Shown: positions 1 through 10,134 of the stretch, in pieces
Layout: each line of letters begins with the position of its first letter
Numbering within the stretch: the first letter of the stretch is position 1
Source: Flammula alnicola
Lineage: Eukaryota; Basidiomycota; Agaricomycetes; Agaricales; Strophariaceae
DNA: 64,000 nucleotides
Assembly: GCA_015499995.1 (NCBI GenBank)
Contig: JADNRV010000052.1
Location: forward strand, 1 to 64,000
Reading direction: 5' to 3'
Notes under the pieces: generated by a model
Database searches by the model: none
Seen by the model: only the letters and a program-made list of their open reading frames with translations
Told to the model about the DNA's origin: nothing
Made by a program: the position numbers and the translations under genes

Positions 1-2
1 AC

Positions 3-83
3 GTCGCTGGAAGCTTCCAGATCGAAATAGACCGAGCTAGGAGAGAAAATAGAGTCGAAAGAGAGCTAGCTGCGAATTCATGA
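3..83 (+). CDS. Upstream pol fragment, truncated by window edge
   Basis: An open frame with no stop runs from the window edge to a TGA at 81-83. It would encode 26 residues rich in Arg and Glu. It overlaps the next ORF by the four bases ATGA (80-83), the same arrangement seen at 421-424. It probably continues the reverse transcriptase/RNase H part of the gypsy polyprotein that lies outside the window, but it is too short to identify by itself. Confidence 0.4.
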   Translation, partial: VAGSFQIEIDRARRENRVERELAANS

Positions 84-424
84 GTGAAGATGCCGTCCCA
101 GAACCTCAGAAACAATTCCTACAGCAGTTTATGCTAGGAACTAAGATTCCGGATGGTCAAATCTCAGCGAAGGACGCAGCTAGTGAGGAATATGACGAGA
201 GAAATCGGACGTCAGCTGGAAAAGCTATGGACGAGAAATTACCTCTCGTTCGTCGCTGGTTAGAGAACCCGATGCGGCGCCCACCAGGCATGACAGAAAA
301 AGAATATTATAGTTTCACTCGCACAGCAAGGAACTTCTTCTTAAATAAAGAAGGGCGCATGTATCGAAGAGATATTAATCAAGCGCACAAGCTAGTTGTG
401 GAAAAGAACATAGAACTCATATGA
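80..424 (+). CDS. Ty3/gypsy pol: linker between RNase H and integrase
   Basis: This 114-residue ORF matches the region that normally joins RNase H to integrase in fungal Ty3/gypsy polyproteins: a Leu-Pro/Trp-Leu stretch, an RRPPGM segment, then an aromatic FF..EGRMYRR motif just before the zinc-binding domain. Homologous elements keep this in one frame with integrase, whereas here the ORF stops at TGA 422-424 and integrase starts at ATG 421 in the -1 frame. Either the element is decayed or the overlap allows stop-restart translation. The similar ATGA overlap at 80-83 makes chance decay less obvious. Confidence 0.75.
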   Translation: MSEDAVPEPQKQFLQQFMLGTKIPDGQISAKDAASEEYDERNRTSAGKAMDEKLPLVRRWLENPMRRPPGMTEKEYYSFTRTARNFFLNKEGRMYRRDINQAHKLVVEKNIELI

Positions 425-1704
425 TGCACTCGGCTCACGATAGCTTGGGACATCGAGGTTCTTACGCAACTAGGACCTTGTTAATGGAAAGATTTTGGTG
501 GCCAGAAATTGAACGTGATGTTCACTGGTATGTCAAAACCTGCCATATGTGTCAGGAGAGACAAAAGACTATGATATTAATTCCTAGGACGGAGACGCAT
601 ACGCCTTCAATCTTCCAGCAACTACATGTGGACACCATGCATATGACGCCAAAGTCGCAGGGTTGTGGACAAATAGTACATGGAAGATGCGCGTTAACTT
701 CTTGGGTAGAAGGGAGACCGTTGAGAGCAGAAACAGCTAGGAACATTGCGCTCTGGTTGTTCGAAGATATTATCTGTAGATGGGGATGTCTTCAGGAAAT
801 TATTTCGGACAACGGTGCACCGTTTATAAAAGCGATTAAATATCTAGAAGAGAAGTATGGCATAAAAGGGATTAGTATCTCTGCATACAACTCTCGCGCG
901 AATGGAAAAATAGAAAGACCACATTGGGATATCCGACAGATGCTTTATAAAGCAACGGGAGGATTAACCAACAAATGGTGCGCATTCTTCCACCACGTAC
1001 TATGGGCAGATAGGATCACCATCCGAAGAGGAATGGGGTGTTCACCGTTCTTCCTAGTAACGGGCGCGCAGCCGGTAATACCACTAGATATACAAGAAGC
1101 GACATGGCTGGTAGAATTACCCGACAGGGTTCTTACAACAGAAGAGCTAGTTGGTTATAGAGCGAGAGCTCTGGCCAAGCATAAAGTCCATGTAGATGAA
1201 ATGCGCGAGCGCATTTCGAAAATAAAGCGAGACGCGCTAGCTAAGTTCGAAGAAAAGCAGTCCGCAAAAATAAGAGACTTTATCTTCAAACCAGGAGATT
1301 TGGTCCTAGTTAGAAACACACAAGTGGAGTCCTCATTGAATCGCAAAATGCAACCGCGATATCTCGGACCTATGATAATCATGAATAGGAATGCAGGAGG
1401 CGCATATATAGTTGCAGAAATGGATGGATCGGTATCGCACCACAAAGTGGCGGCCTTTAGAGTCATTCCTTATTTCGCTAGGCGACATATAAAGCTTCCA
1501 GACAACCTAGAAGAAGTGATTGATCATAATATGGAAACTCTGAGAAAGCTAGCTGAGAGGCCAGAGGATGATGATGAAGCCCTAGGTCCGGACCTCATAT
1601 TCAGTGACGCACCGGTTCGACGAAAATCGAACAGGAAGCCTGAGCCAGAGCCAGAGCACGCGGAAGAGTTTGAGGATGAAGACTTATGGTGGAATGAAGA
1701 ATAA
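421..1704 (+). CDS. Ty3/gypsy integrase with GPY/F-like tail
   Basis: The 427-residue product is the integrase end of a gypsy polyprotein, which inserts element cDNA into the genome. Residues 4-48 form an HHCC zinc domain (HSAHDSLGH ... CHMC). The rve catalytic core follows with D (HVDTMHM, about residue 70), D (ISDNGAPF, about residue 129) and E (NGKIERPHW, about residue 165). The segment PGDLVLVRNT...RYLGPMII...GGAYIV matches the GPY/F module. The tail is acidic and rich in Glu/Pro, and no chromodomain is visible. All three catalytic acids are present, so the domain is not obviously dead. It is convergent with antisense gene A1, whose stop lies 128 bp downstream. Confidence 0.92.
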   Translation: MMHSAHDSLGHRGSYATRTLLMERFWWPEIERDVHWYVKTCHMCQERQKTMILIPRTETHTPSIFQQLHVDTMHMTPKSQGCGQIVHGRCALTSWVEGRPLRAETARNIALWLFEDIICRWGCLQEIISDNGAPFIKAIKYLEEKYGIKGISISAYNSRANGKIERPHWDIRQMLYKATGGLTNKWCAFFHHVLWADRITIRRGMGCSPFFLVTGAQPVIPLDIQEATWLVELPDRVLTTEELVGYRARALAKHKVHVDEMRERISKIKRDALAKFEEKQSAKIRDFIFKPGDLVLVRNTQVESSLNRKMQPRYLGPMIIMNRNAGGAYIVAEMDGSVSHHKVAAFRVIPYFARRHIKLPDNLEEVIDHNMETLRKLAERPEDDDEALGPDLIFSDAPVRRKSNRKPEPEPEHAEEFEDEDLWWNEE

Positions 1705-2463
1705 AAGGCACAAAAGAAAGAATGATGTATTCCGGCCCACACAAGCAAGCTGGGCTACATAAACAAGCGAAAGAGAAAATCTATAAAGCCACTTTGAGGC
1801 TATGATTCGAGCTAGTTGTAACAACGAGGTAGCTAGGCGAGGTCGAGGTTATTCTGCATGCGTTTAAGCTCCTTGAGAAGGATCTCGCGGTGCTGCAAGT
1901 GGAACTCGATGCGGTGTAAACCAACAACGAGCTCGGCTTGGATCTCACCAATGACCTTGCGATGAGCTAGCTCGTCACCGGACGAAGAAATCTTGTTGCT
2001 GACAAGGGCAGAAGCCTTCGCCAAGACTTCTTGAGAGTGCGCGTTGTTAACAGCGAGGTCAGAAGCTGTTGAAAGAAAAATCAGAAAGAATTGTTGATTA
2101 GAAAGATAAAAAGACGACGTACCCTCGACAAGAATGGCCGAGTCACCGAAAACATAGCTATCCTCAGTGCGCGCACGCTTAGAGGAGTCGCTATCGGACC
2201 GGGCCGAGGACTTGTCAGAGCTATGAGCCAAGGCCTTGGAAGCCTTGAGATATGCAAGACTGTCAACATCCATATTGGGAACTAGCGCGTATGGGAGACG
2301 TACCACCTCCGCGCGTTTAGCAGAAAACTGGAGAGAGCGTCAGCTAAAATAGACAGATAAAAATAGATGCGTACCTTGGCACTAGGTTCGGCACTAGGGG
2401 GCGAGCGTCTCTTGCGAGAGTTAGGACGCTCACGCTCCTCGGCAACCCTAGAGGAAGATATGC

Positions 2464-2479
2464 CAGGGTCGGTGACAGT
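2464..2479. repeat. Target-site duplication, left copy
   Basis: CAGGGTCGGTGACAGT is identical to 4656-4671. The bases on either side differ, so the duplication is exactly 16 bp. Confidence 0.9.
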
Positions 2480-2489
2480 AGGGGCGTGG

Positions 2490-2559
2490 TGGCTTAGCGG
2501 TTACTGCGTTGCCCTTAAGGGTGGCTGTGCACCATCCGAGAGGTTGTGGGTTCGATTCC
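2490..2559 (+). promoter_or_regulatory. tRNA-like Pol III promoter, first module
   Basis: A box TGGCTTAGCGG at 2490-2500 and B box GGTTCGATTCC at 2549-2559 match the internal Pol III consensus closely. The spacing fits a Ser/Leu-type tRNA with a long variable arm. It sits within 10 bp of the left end of the insert, as in a SINE head. Confidence 0.65.
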
Positions 2560-3706
2560 TGCACATAGCAAGTACCATAAGCTTGTGACCTGGGTTCCAT
2601 TCCGTGGAATGCTGATGTAATTCGTCTGCCGTTGGGCGCGTTGTCGGTGTATCGTGGTCTAAGGGCCTGGGCGGACCACTGCGGTCCCCGTTGGGCGACA
2701 TGGGGGCATACTTTGGAGCTGGCATAAATCGTCCGCCATGTTGTGGGGCGTAGCAGGTGCACCGTGGGACGGTCTCCTCGCTGTAGGGAGCAATGGCCTA
2801 AGGGCCGCCGCAGGGGGCGGGCACAGTGAATACCATGTGGGAGGCTTGTGGGCTGTGGTGGGAGTGTCCGGGGGCCTAAACGATTCCGCGGAATGCTGAC
2901 TAAGGTTGAGCGCCAAGGATAGTACCCCGCAAGGGGCCGAAAGGATAAGGCACGATAAGATATCGGGTATAGGCCTGAGAACCATCCGACCCGGGCTAGG
3001 CTCCCCGCGAGGGACCTCAGCCGAAACCCGGGACAGGACACCCGACGCTGGGAATTATGTGGACCCAGTCGTTAGTAGGAGTCTGTTCTCCCCGGCCGCA
3101 CAGCCGGGGCGCCTCCTGCAAGACAGAGACTCTGGACATACTGGGGATCCGTGCCGCCGTTGCATGTGGGAGGCCTGTGGGCTGTGCGACATAGGTGTAA
3201 ACGAACCGTATGCCAGGGGACGGGAAGGTACGGCCGGGGTAGCGCCCGGTGTCGGCTGGGCCGTAGCAGGCTGAGGCAGTCCCTCTAACCTGGCTCGAGA
3301 GATCTATATCCTCTGTCGGTCTGACCCGGTATAATACAACCGTGTTCGGGCTTAAGTTGAAGCCGGGGTGTTGGCGCGCGATCGCGGGTAATCTGAAAGA
3401 AGGCAGTCGGGCCGAGTTCAGTTACCCATATGGGAGGTGCAAAGCCGTAGCTTGAGACTTAAATCGACCCTGGCCCTAGGGCAAAGCCGTAGCTCGGGTG
3501 TAAGCCGACCCTGGTGCCGTGTAAGACGCCCCTAAAAAAGGAGCAGCACCATATAGGAAGGCTTTCTGAGTGAAGGTCGACCGACTGGGCGGAGTTCGAT
3601 GGATAAAGCTGGTCGTTGGTTGAGTAAGCGGGGTTCCAATCCCCGCCGAAATCCCGAGGTTCGCGCCAATAGGGCTCCCCGCAAGGGGGGCCCTAAACTT
3701 CGACGG

Positions 3707-3767
3707 TGGCACAGTGGGCACCATCGTGAGTCAAACCCTAGGCTTTGGTTGGACGAGAGTTCGATCC
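3707..3767 (+). promoter_or_regulatory. tRNA-like module, second copy inside the retroposon
   Basis: A box TGGCACAGTGG at 3707-3717 is followed by a shortened B box AGTTCGATCC at 3758-3767. About 75 bp upstream, 3629-3645 forms a T-arm-like hairpin (GCGGG, loop, CCCGC). This suggests a composite or dimeric tRNA-derived structure, more diverged than the first module. Confidence 0.4.
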
Positions 3768-4655
3768 TGGCTGGTTGCATGGTTAAAACACTTTAGACAC
3801 CATGTGACATTTCAACGCCACCGGGATTCACCGTATGGGCAACGTCATTAGGAAGGCAGCCATGTTCTGCCGTGATTGGTCTCAAGGGACCGGTCAAGAC
3901 ACCTAGACGTCCCATCCTATGATATCAAGTTCATCTGGTCCTCCTTCACTACTGAAAAGGTAGTATGCCAGGAAGGAAATTTGGGAGGTCACAAGGTCAC
4001 ACCGTTATACCAAATATGTACAAGAGGGTGGAATAGTAGGAGCGCAAGCGAGATGTGTGAGAACGCATCATTTGGATTTGTGGCGAGACGGCCAGAGCCG
4101 ACCCTTTGGGGCAAGGACTGGGACTTGCTTCCCCGTCTTTGTCTAGGACAAGCCGACAACCGCGGTGAACACCTGGTTTCCGGGTGTGCCCTGTAAGTCC
4201 ATGGGGTCCCAGTTCCCTGTGGCTTGAGCCCGTAAGACCATCTTGATCAGGCAGCTGCGACGAACTGTGCCCCGGTCCCCCGCAGCCTACACAGTGCACC
4301 TGTGGACCTGAACCGGGGGCCTGGTCAATCAAATATGGCAGGTATGGCTGCAATCACGAAGAAAGTAGGAAGTCGGACGCCACCCATAGCCGAGATGAGT
4401 AAATGCGGCCGTGGATTCACCTCCAGTGTGGGGCAGGACTATTCCGGGGATCAGGAGGTTATAGATTCGTGGGTAACTTGGTGGGGTTTAATTGGCCCAA
4501 CTAAGGCTTGATTAGGATTGCGGTACGGGACGAAACGAGAAACGGGTATGATTTACGGACACTTAGAGTATTACCTAGGTCACGCCGAGATGTAACCCCT
4601 AGCGATACTGCTACCGTGCGCAAACGTTGCTAGCAGAAATAAAGTTGATTTCACA

Positions 4656-4671
4656 CAGGGTCGGTGACAGT
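4656..4671. repeat. Target-site duplication, right copy
   Basis: Perfect second copy of the 16-bp repeat at 2464-2479. The A1 exon reads through in frame if one copy and the insert are removed. Confidence 0.9.
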
Positions 4672-5596
4672 GTCTGAGAAAACGAGTTGGTCGCCATCGA
4701 CCTTCATCTGTTGAAATAGCGAAGTAAAGAAGTCGCTTAGTTCAACAGGAACTAGAAGGAAGACAGATAAATAAGCACCAAGTCGGAATCGTCGTCGTCG
4801 ACAACGATCTCAGAAGGAGACGCACAAGCACCAGGAGCGGAGGCCGTCTCGAAATCATCGATGGCACCTTTGCCGCGAGACCCGCGAGTTAAACGCTTCT
4901 ACGGAAAGATAAAGAAAGTCATCAGCTAGTTGAGATAAAATAAAAGAATGGGGAACGCACGGAAGAGCTAGCGGCAATCGCGGCCTTCGGACCAGTCGGA
5001 ATGTCACCCTTAAGGGAACGCGGCTGAATGCTCAAGTGCAACGCGCAGACCGCGGCAGCCTTCTCGCTCAACTTGTAGGGTTTGTAAACATCCTGGAGCT
5101 CAGCAAAGATGTTGGCGACATGGGTGACGGCCTGAGCAGCGCCAGGGTTACTAGCGACAGTACTAGTGTGCGAGGACCATTTAGACTACAGAAAAACGAA
5201 TTTAGAAAAGGAACAAAGAGAGAGAAGAAAAAGCGCACCATAAGATGCGCGGTTTCCTCGAGAGGTTGGGCATAGTTGGCCAACGTCGCGCCAGGTGCAC
5301 CACGAATAACATCGAGAAGTTTGACCTTCTGCATGATATCCGGGTAGCTAGGAAGGTTGCGTTGACGGTCAACAGAAGCCATTGAAAGAATAGAAGAGAG
5401 ATGTGCAGTAAAGTAGAAGAGAAAACTACTGGAGAACAAGAGCGAAACAGCTAGCCTCTTTATACCACAGCTAGCTGTTGTTTCGGACGACATGAGGCGG
5501 TAGAGATAACGCCCTAGCTCGAGGAACAATCCCTGAAGAAACAAATCGAACCAATCATATTGAATTGTGCATGGACTACAGCTATATTGCAAATAT

Positions 5597-6205
5597 CTAT
5601 GCTAAAAGGCGAAGGATGTCGGTCAGGAAGACCTCACGAGGACAGCCGTGTTTGGGATCGAAAAGGATAGGGTCGTATTCAAAAGGGGTAAACTGTCGCT
5701 CAGCGCGAATAGTCGCTGCCGCCGCCACGCCCTAGGAACGAGAAAAACGCGGTGCAGTTAGCAAAAACAGCTAGCAGTAAAAACGCGCTCGTACCTCGGC
5801 ATAAGCAGCCTTGACCGCTGGGTTGGGCAAATCCTTTAGAGTAATGTACTGGTCGACCAAGAAGCGGTGGAGCCTGTCGAACAAAGCGTACTCCGATAAA
5901 TGGCGAGCGATGTTTTGCAGATGAATAACCTGCTTCAACAAGCCAAGAAAGCGAGGCCCAGGGTCGGTGCAATCATGATAAAGAAGGATAGGCTCCTAAA
6001 GGAAAAATCGCATATATAAGCGAGATTTAAGGAGATATAAAACAACGAGGTGTACGCAAAAGAGGCCAATGCGAAAGGCTTCGCTAGCGAAGTCGTTTGT
6101 GTGAAGCGGATTCTTATCCAAAGTATACTGTGCAAAAGACACGGCTTCAGCGAGGGTATCGAGAGTATCCTTAGGAATAGGGTAGGAGACGGAAGGAGAA
6201 GCCAT
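5597..6205 (-). CDS. Antisense gene A2, unknown function
   Basis: Three exons (6205-6056, 5995-5795, 5731-5597) join in phase to a protein of about 161 residues starting MASPSV and ending at TAG 5597-5599. Introns are 60 and 63 nt with GTACRM donors and TAG acceptors. An in-frame ATG also exists at 6241, but the MAS start matches the start style of A1 and B2. No known domain, signal peptide or membrane segment was recognised; the product is helical with scattered aromatic residues. It lies head to tail behind A1 on the same strand. The foldback element at 6245-11849 sits only 40 bp upstream of the ATG and has probably displaced its promoter. Confidence 0.5.
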
Positions 6206-6404
6206 TGCTGAAGATATTCCACCTGTAGTTGCTGGTATCATGTATGATTCCTAGGCTGTGGGCTAACTACCTTATACATCTATAGCGGGTTTGGGCCGCT
6301 TAGGCCGTGGCCTAAGGCCATGCAAGACACTTGTAAATGGCTGCCGTGGTGCCGGGGCAGCATATACAGCTGCTGCTGGGGGCGGGTAATAGTAAATACA
6401 TGTC

Positions 6405-7140
6405 AACAATGCAGGAATTGATGTCCGGGGCTGTATTTTGGGTGCTGCTCATTGTCGGGGGCGGTTTTCAGTGGGGAAAAAATACCATTGCGTAGCCCTG
6501 ATTTTTCTCTATCCAAATTCGTCATATGCGCGCCCTATAGGGGGCGGGACGGGGTGGATTTGAAAGGATGACTTTGGATGATGTTCTAAAAATAACTGGT
6601 ATTTCCGGGAGAGCATCATTTCTGTGACATCATTGTTCCTGGAAATCTATTTTTAAATTTGGGCACTTTTACTCTATTTTTAGTCCATGCATGTTCCGAT
6701 GCGGTTTGGGGCGGGGCTCATGCTAAATAGCCGTCAATAATGCAGGAAATGATGTCCGGGGTTGTATTTTGGCTGCTGCTCATTATCGGGGCCACTTTTG
6801 GGCGTGGAAAAAAATCTTTTGCAGTCTATAAATATATTCTGACCTATCCTGGGTGTTTCCGCGCCTGCGGGCGGGCGAGAATGGGTGGATTGGGGCGCTT
6901 GGCTTTGGATGACGGTCCCATTTGGGGCGGGGCTGATAGTAAACACCTATCAACAATGCAGGAAATGATGCTCGGGGTTGTATTTTGGCTTGTGCTCGTC
7001 GTTTGGGACGGTTTTGACCCGGGAAAAAAATGCAGTGGGGTCTAATAATATATTGCTACCCATTGCCACCGTTTGCGCGCCTCACGGGGGGCGGGGATGG
7101 GTGGATTGACGAGGATGGCATTGGATGACATTCTAAAATT
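6405..7140 (+). repeat. Repeated module in the FB1 left arm (three copies)
   Basis: The motif AATGCAGGAAATGATGTCCG followed by a TGTATTTTGG...CTGCTC segment and a GGGAAAAAA run occurs near 6409, 6737 and 6954. The copies are diverged and 200-330 bp apart. Each is followed by a short GGGCGGG..GGTGGATT segment. Confidence 0.7.
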
Positions 7141-7589
7141 AGACGGAAAGAGCACTGTTATTTTTAGATGTTAGCCCTTGTGCCTGGTTTTATTATCTAT
7201 AGATTAGATAGCCCGAAAAGCGCCGCATCTTTGATATTTTTAGATGCAGACGCTCGTGCCTCGGCGCCTGTGTCTGTTATCTATAGATTAGATACTTCCA
7301 ATTAATCCCACGGCACTGCATATTTAAAAATAGACGCAGTTCATTTTTGGCCTCCTGTGCCTCTGGTCGAAAATCTCAGGTAAAAATGATTAAATAGACA
7401 AAATTGAATATATTTGAATTATGCTATTAAGGTATACAACAAATAAAATACGATACCGCGGAGAAACGAGGGTAAGCGAGCAAGGAGGGCGCATGTCGAC
7501 GTGAGTAACGCACGTCGTCACCTCGCCTGCTGCTGTTCATCCCCGCTCTCCTCCTTGTCGTCGTATCGCGGCTGCCGCCCTCCCACCTC

Positions 7590-8420
7590 GTTGTCGGCGC
7601 CATGAGGGAGCAGCAACAGCGGTCGCGCTGCTGGCGCTCCGCCCACCTCGTCGCCGTCATCGTACTGAGCAGCGGCAGCAGCAGCCATCGTGCTGCTGCC
7701 GCTGCTCCCAGCTTGCCGTCGTGCTGGTGCTCCTCCCAGCTCGACGTTGTCGCCGTATCTGAGCGGCAGCCGCCGTCGCTGCCGCTCCTCCCACCTCGTC
7801 GCCGTCGTCGTCGTATCCCAGCAGCAGCCGTCGTGCTGCTGGTGCTCCTCCCACCTTGCCGTCGTCGCCGTATCTGAGCAGCAGCAATGGGCGCTGCTGC
7901 TGCTGGTCGTCGTCGTCACCGTATCCGAGCAGCGGCAGCGAGCGTGCTGCCGCTGAGCTTCCCCTTGTCGTCGCCGTATCCGAGCAGCTGCAGTGGGCGC
8001 TGCTGCTGCTGCTCGTCGTCGTCGTCACCATATCCGAGCAGCGGCAGCGAACGTGCTGCTGCTGCGCCCCCCCTTGTCGTCGCCATAGCCGAGCAGCAGC
8101 AGCAGCAGCAGTCATGTACTGCTGCTGCTCCCATCTCGTTGCTGCGCCGTATCCCAGCAGCAGAAACGGTTCTAGCCGCCGGCGCTGCGCCCACTTTGTC
8201 GTCCTCGCGTATACGAGCAGCAGCTGCGGTCGTAATGCTGCCGCTGCTGTCACCTCGCCGTCGTTGTCGTATGTGAGCAGCAGCAGCAGTCGTGCTGCTG
8301 CTGCTGCTGCTGCTTCCATCTCGTCGCCGTCGCCGTCGCCGTATCCGAGCAGCAGCACTGGGCATGCTGCTGCTGCTGCCACCTCGTCGCCGTCGCCGTA
8401 TCATCGTGTCCCAGCAGGCG
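7590..8420. repeat. Minisatellite of CAG/CTG hairpin units
   Basis: About a dozen imperfect units of roughly 52-62 bp follow one another. Each has a CTCGTCGTCGCCGTATC-like spacer and an inverted pair such as GAGCAGCGGCAGC...GCTGCCGCTG that can fold on itself. A shorter inverted counterpart lies at about 9790-10090. Long open frames on both strands here come from the triplet repeats and are not genes. Confidence 0.75.
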
Positions 8421-8433
8421 CGGAATAAGGGAG

Positions 8434-8463
8434 GAGACGACGACCTTTCAAGGTCGTCGTCTC
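8434..8463. repeat. Perfect hairpin, 14-bp arms, 2-nt loop
   Basis: GAGACGACGACCTT (8434-8447) is repeated as its exact reverse complement at 8450-8463, separated by TC. Confidence 0.85.
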
Positions 8464-8518
8464 GTCATTATGCCTATGGATTGGGTAAGTGATGGGATGG
8501 AGAGAATAGGAACAGAAA

Positions 8519-8546
8519 ACGAATCGAGTCGTATGACTCGATTCGT
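8519..8546. repeat. Perfect hairpin, 12-bp arms, GTAT loop
   Basis: ACGAATCGAGTC pairs with GACTCGATTCGT. The same hairpin recurs inverted at about 9727-9752 in the opposite arm of FB1. Confidence 0.85.
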
Positions 8547-9403
8547 TGCGCACCGGGTGGGTCTCCCTCTACCAGGGTCTCCCCTCGCGTCTTCTCACCC
8601 CTCACCACCTTCCGATTTGCTTGGACACCTAAGTAGTGGCAGTGGGAGGAGAAGGAGAGCATGGCGTGGCCGGATGGTTCAGCGCGTGCAGAGGAAAGTG
8701 GAAGGCGTTGGCCGTCAAACCACGTTGATCGTGGTTCAAGCGGACCTTGAAATCCCGGACCGCTCGATTTCCGGCGCTTTCTCGTCGTCGAGGACAGGCG
8801 TCAACGCAGTCACGTAGTTCTAGGAGCTTTGGGAGCTCATTATATCATTAGAAATTATGTATTTAAATCAAATTAACCATAAAATATTTTGAATCTGTAA
8901 AGATGCTGGCCTACACGGATGAAATACATTCGCATATACGAAAGGGTGGTGATTTCGGGCGCTTAAAATCGAAAACGCTACGGGTAGCCTCCTCGAGGCC
9001 TCATAAATTTAAAATAACACCTGAAATATTGTATATGGGTCTGTTTAAAGTGTTCTAGATACTTTGAGAAGCTCCAAAAACATGTGGAGAGACGGAAACT
9101 TGAAATGACATGGAGAAGGTTGGATTGCTTTAAGATTTCTTATCATTTCATGCATAACTTGACTGCGAAGTGTGTACCGTTAGATATATCTTTACCATGT
9201 CCAAATAAATTTTAGGATTATCATTCTATTTACTATTTCTATTGAATTAAACACTCTGCAAGTGTTTCAAGACAGTTCTCGTGGTCCTAAAGGCAAGATA
9301 GAGAACTTGTAATGTCCGTTAATCACCTCGCGCCGCAATCGACGGATCGGAGTCTGACCGGTCCGAATTTACCAGCCAATCACATCACTCTCGGAAAGTG
9401 CCG
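8547..9403. other. FB1 centre: AT-rich, weak tRNA-like segment
   Basis: Positions 8664-8745 contain a TGGCCGGATGGTTCAGC segment and a GGTTCAAGCGG segment that vaguely resemble Ser/Leu tRNA A and B boxes, but no acceptor stem forms. The remainder is AT-rich without coding signal. Confidence 0.3.
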
Positions 9404-9443
9404 GATAACCATCAACGACGTTGAATCGTCGTTGATGGTTATC
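9404..9443. repeat. Perfect hairpin, 17-bp arms, 6-nt loop
   Basis: GATAACCATCAACGACG (9404-9420) is matched by its reverse complement at 9427-9443, with loop TTGAAT. Confidence 0.85.
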
Positions 9444-9726
9444 TCCAACCACCACCACCACCCTCCTTCACATCTCCCTCATCCACCCCGTCGCACAAAG
9501 GCTCAACAAAAGGTAGTTACATGAAATTTTATTTCTTGTATTCAAATTGCTAACTAATTTTAACCCACCATCTAGGTTCCTACGACGTGAATGAAACTCT
9601 GGGATGCCGTGTGCCCCTCTCCCTCGTCGAGGTAACGTGGGCCGGCTCTGGAAGGAGATGGGAGGGAGATAAGGGGTAAGGACACGAGGGGAGACCCTGT
9701 TAGAGAGAGACCCACCCGGTAAGCAG

Positions 9727-9752
9727 CGAATCGAGTCATACGACTCGATTCG
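9727..9752. repeat. Perfect hairpin, inverted counterpart of 8519-8546
   Basis: CGAATCGAGTC pairs with GACTCGATTCG around ATAC. Flanking sequence also mirrors the 8.5 kb copy. Confidence 0.8.
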
Positions 9753-10100
9753 TTTTCTCCTTCCTCTCTTCCTCCACCCACTTACCCTAAGGCGACGAGG
9801 TGGTAGCAGCAGCAGCAGCACGAGCACTGCTGCTGCTCGTATATGGCGAGGATGACAAAGTGGGCGCAGCGGCAGCTACACAAGCACCGCTGCTGCTGGG
9901 ATACGGCAACGGCAACGAAGTGGGACCGCAGCACGCCCACTGGTGCCACTCGTATACGGATGCGACGACGACGACGACGACGAGAGCAGAGCGCCGGCAT
10001 GGATACCACATTGACGAGGGAGCAGCAGCAGCAGGACGGCTGCTGCTGCTTGTATATGGCGGCAGCGACAGTGGGAGCAGCTGCTAGACAACTCCTGCCA

Positions 10101-10134
10101 AAGGAAGGACGACGACCATTCGTCGTCCTTCCTT
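10101..10134. repeat. Perfect hairpin, 15-bp arms, CCAT loop
   Basis: AAGGAAGGACGACGA (10101-10115) pairs with 10120-10134. It directly abuts the next hairpin. Confidence 0.85.

Larger units (their letters stand above)
2480..4655 (+). mobile_element. 2.2 kb tRNA-headed non-coding retroposon (long SINE-like)
   Basis: The 2,176-bp insert is flanked by a perfect 16-bp direct repeat, CAGGGTCGGTGACAGT, at 2464-2479 and 4656-4671, typical of LINE-type target-primed insertion. Its left end looks like a tRNA gene with A box TGGCTTAGCGG (2490-2500) and B box GGTTCGATTCC (2549-2559). A second tRNA-like module lies at 3707-3767. There is no convincing ORF and no terminal inverted repeat. The right end is A/T-rich (AATAAAGTTGATTTCACA) without a poly(A) tract. 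At 2.2 kb it is far longer than known fungal SINEs. It interrupts exon 4 of gene A1. Confidence 0.7.
1833..5382 (-). pseudogene. Antisense gene A1, split by a 2.2 kb insertion
   Basis: Six exons can be read on the minus strand: 5382-5239, 5185-4961, 4898-4779, 4707-4656 continuing at 2463-2385, 2327-2123 and 2065-1833. Introns are 50-70 nt with GTGCGY/GTACGY donors and YAG acceptors, and the phases agree throughout. The product starts MASVDRQRNL, has a helical N-terminal half, a poly-Asp patch, a basic KRRSPP segment and a coiled-coil-like C-terminus. No known domain was recognised. Exon 4 is interrupted by the retroposon at 2480-4655, with a 16-bp duplication; without it the frame continues cleanly, so the gene was intact when the insertion happened. 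It ends 128 bp from the integrase stop, tail to tail. Confidence 0.6.

Noticed and set aside
2448..3274. Open frames inside the 2.2 kb retroposon
   Set aside because: They overlap in opposite strands, lack domains and cross the Pol III boxes and internal repeats, so they look accidental.
7590..8420. CRISPR-like array of spaced repeats
   Set aside because: Repeats and spacers are both low-complexity and related to each other, and the genome is eukaryotic.
7518..8492. Several long open frames on both strands
   Set aside because: Triplet CAG/CTG and CGTCGT repeats keep all frames open; no domain or signal supports a gene.
8664..8745. Possible tRNA-Ser/Leu gene
   Set aside because: A- and B-box-like strings exist, but the acceptor stem and anticodon arm do not form.
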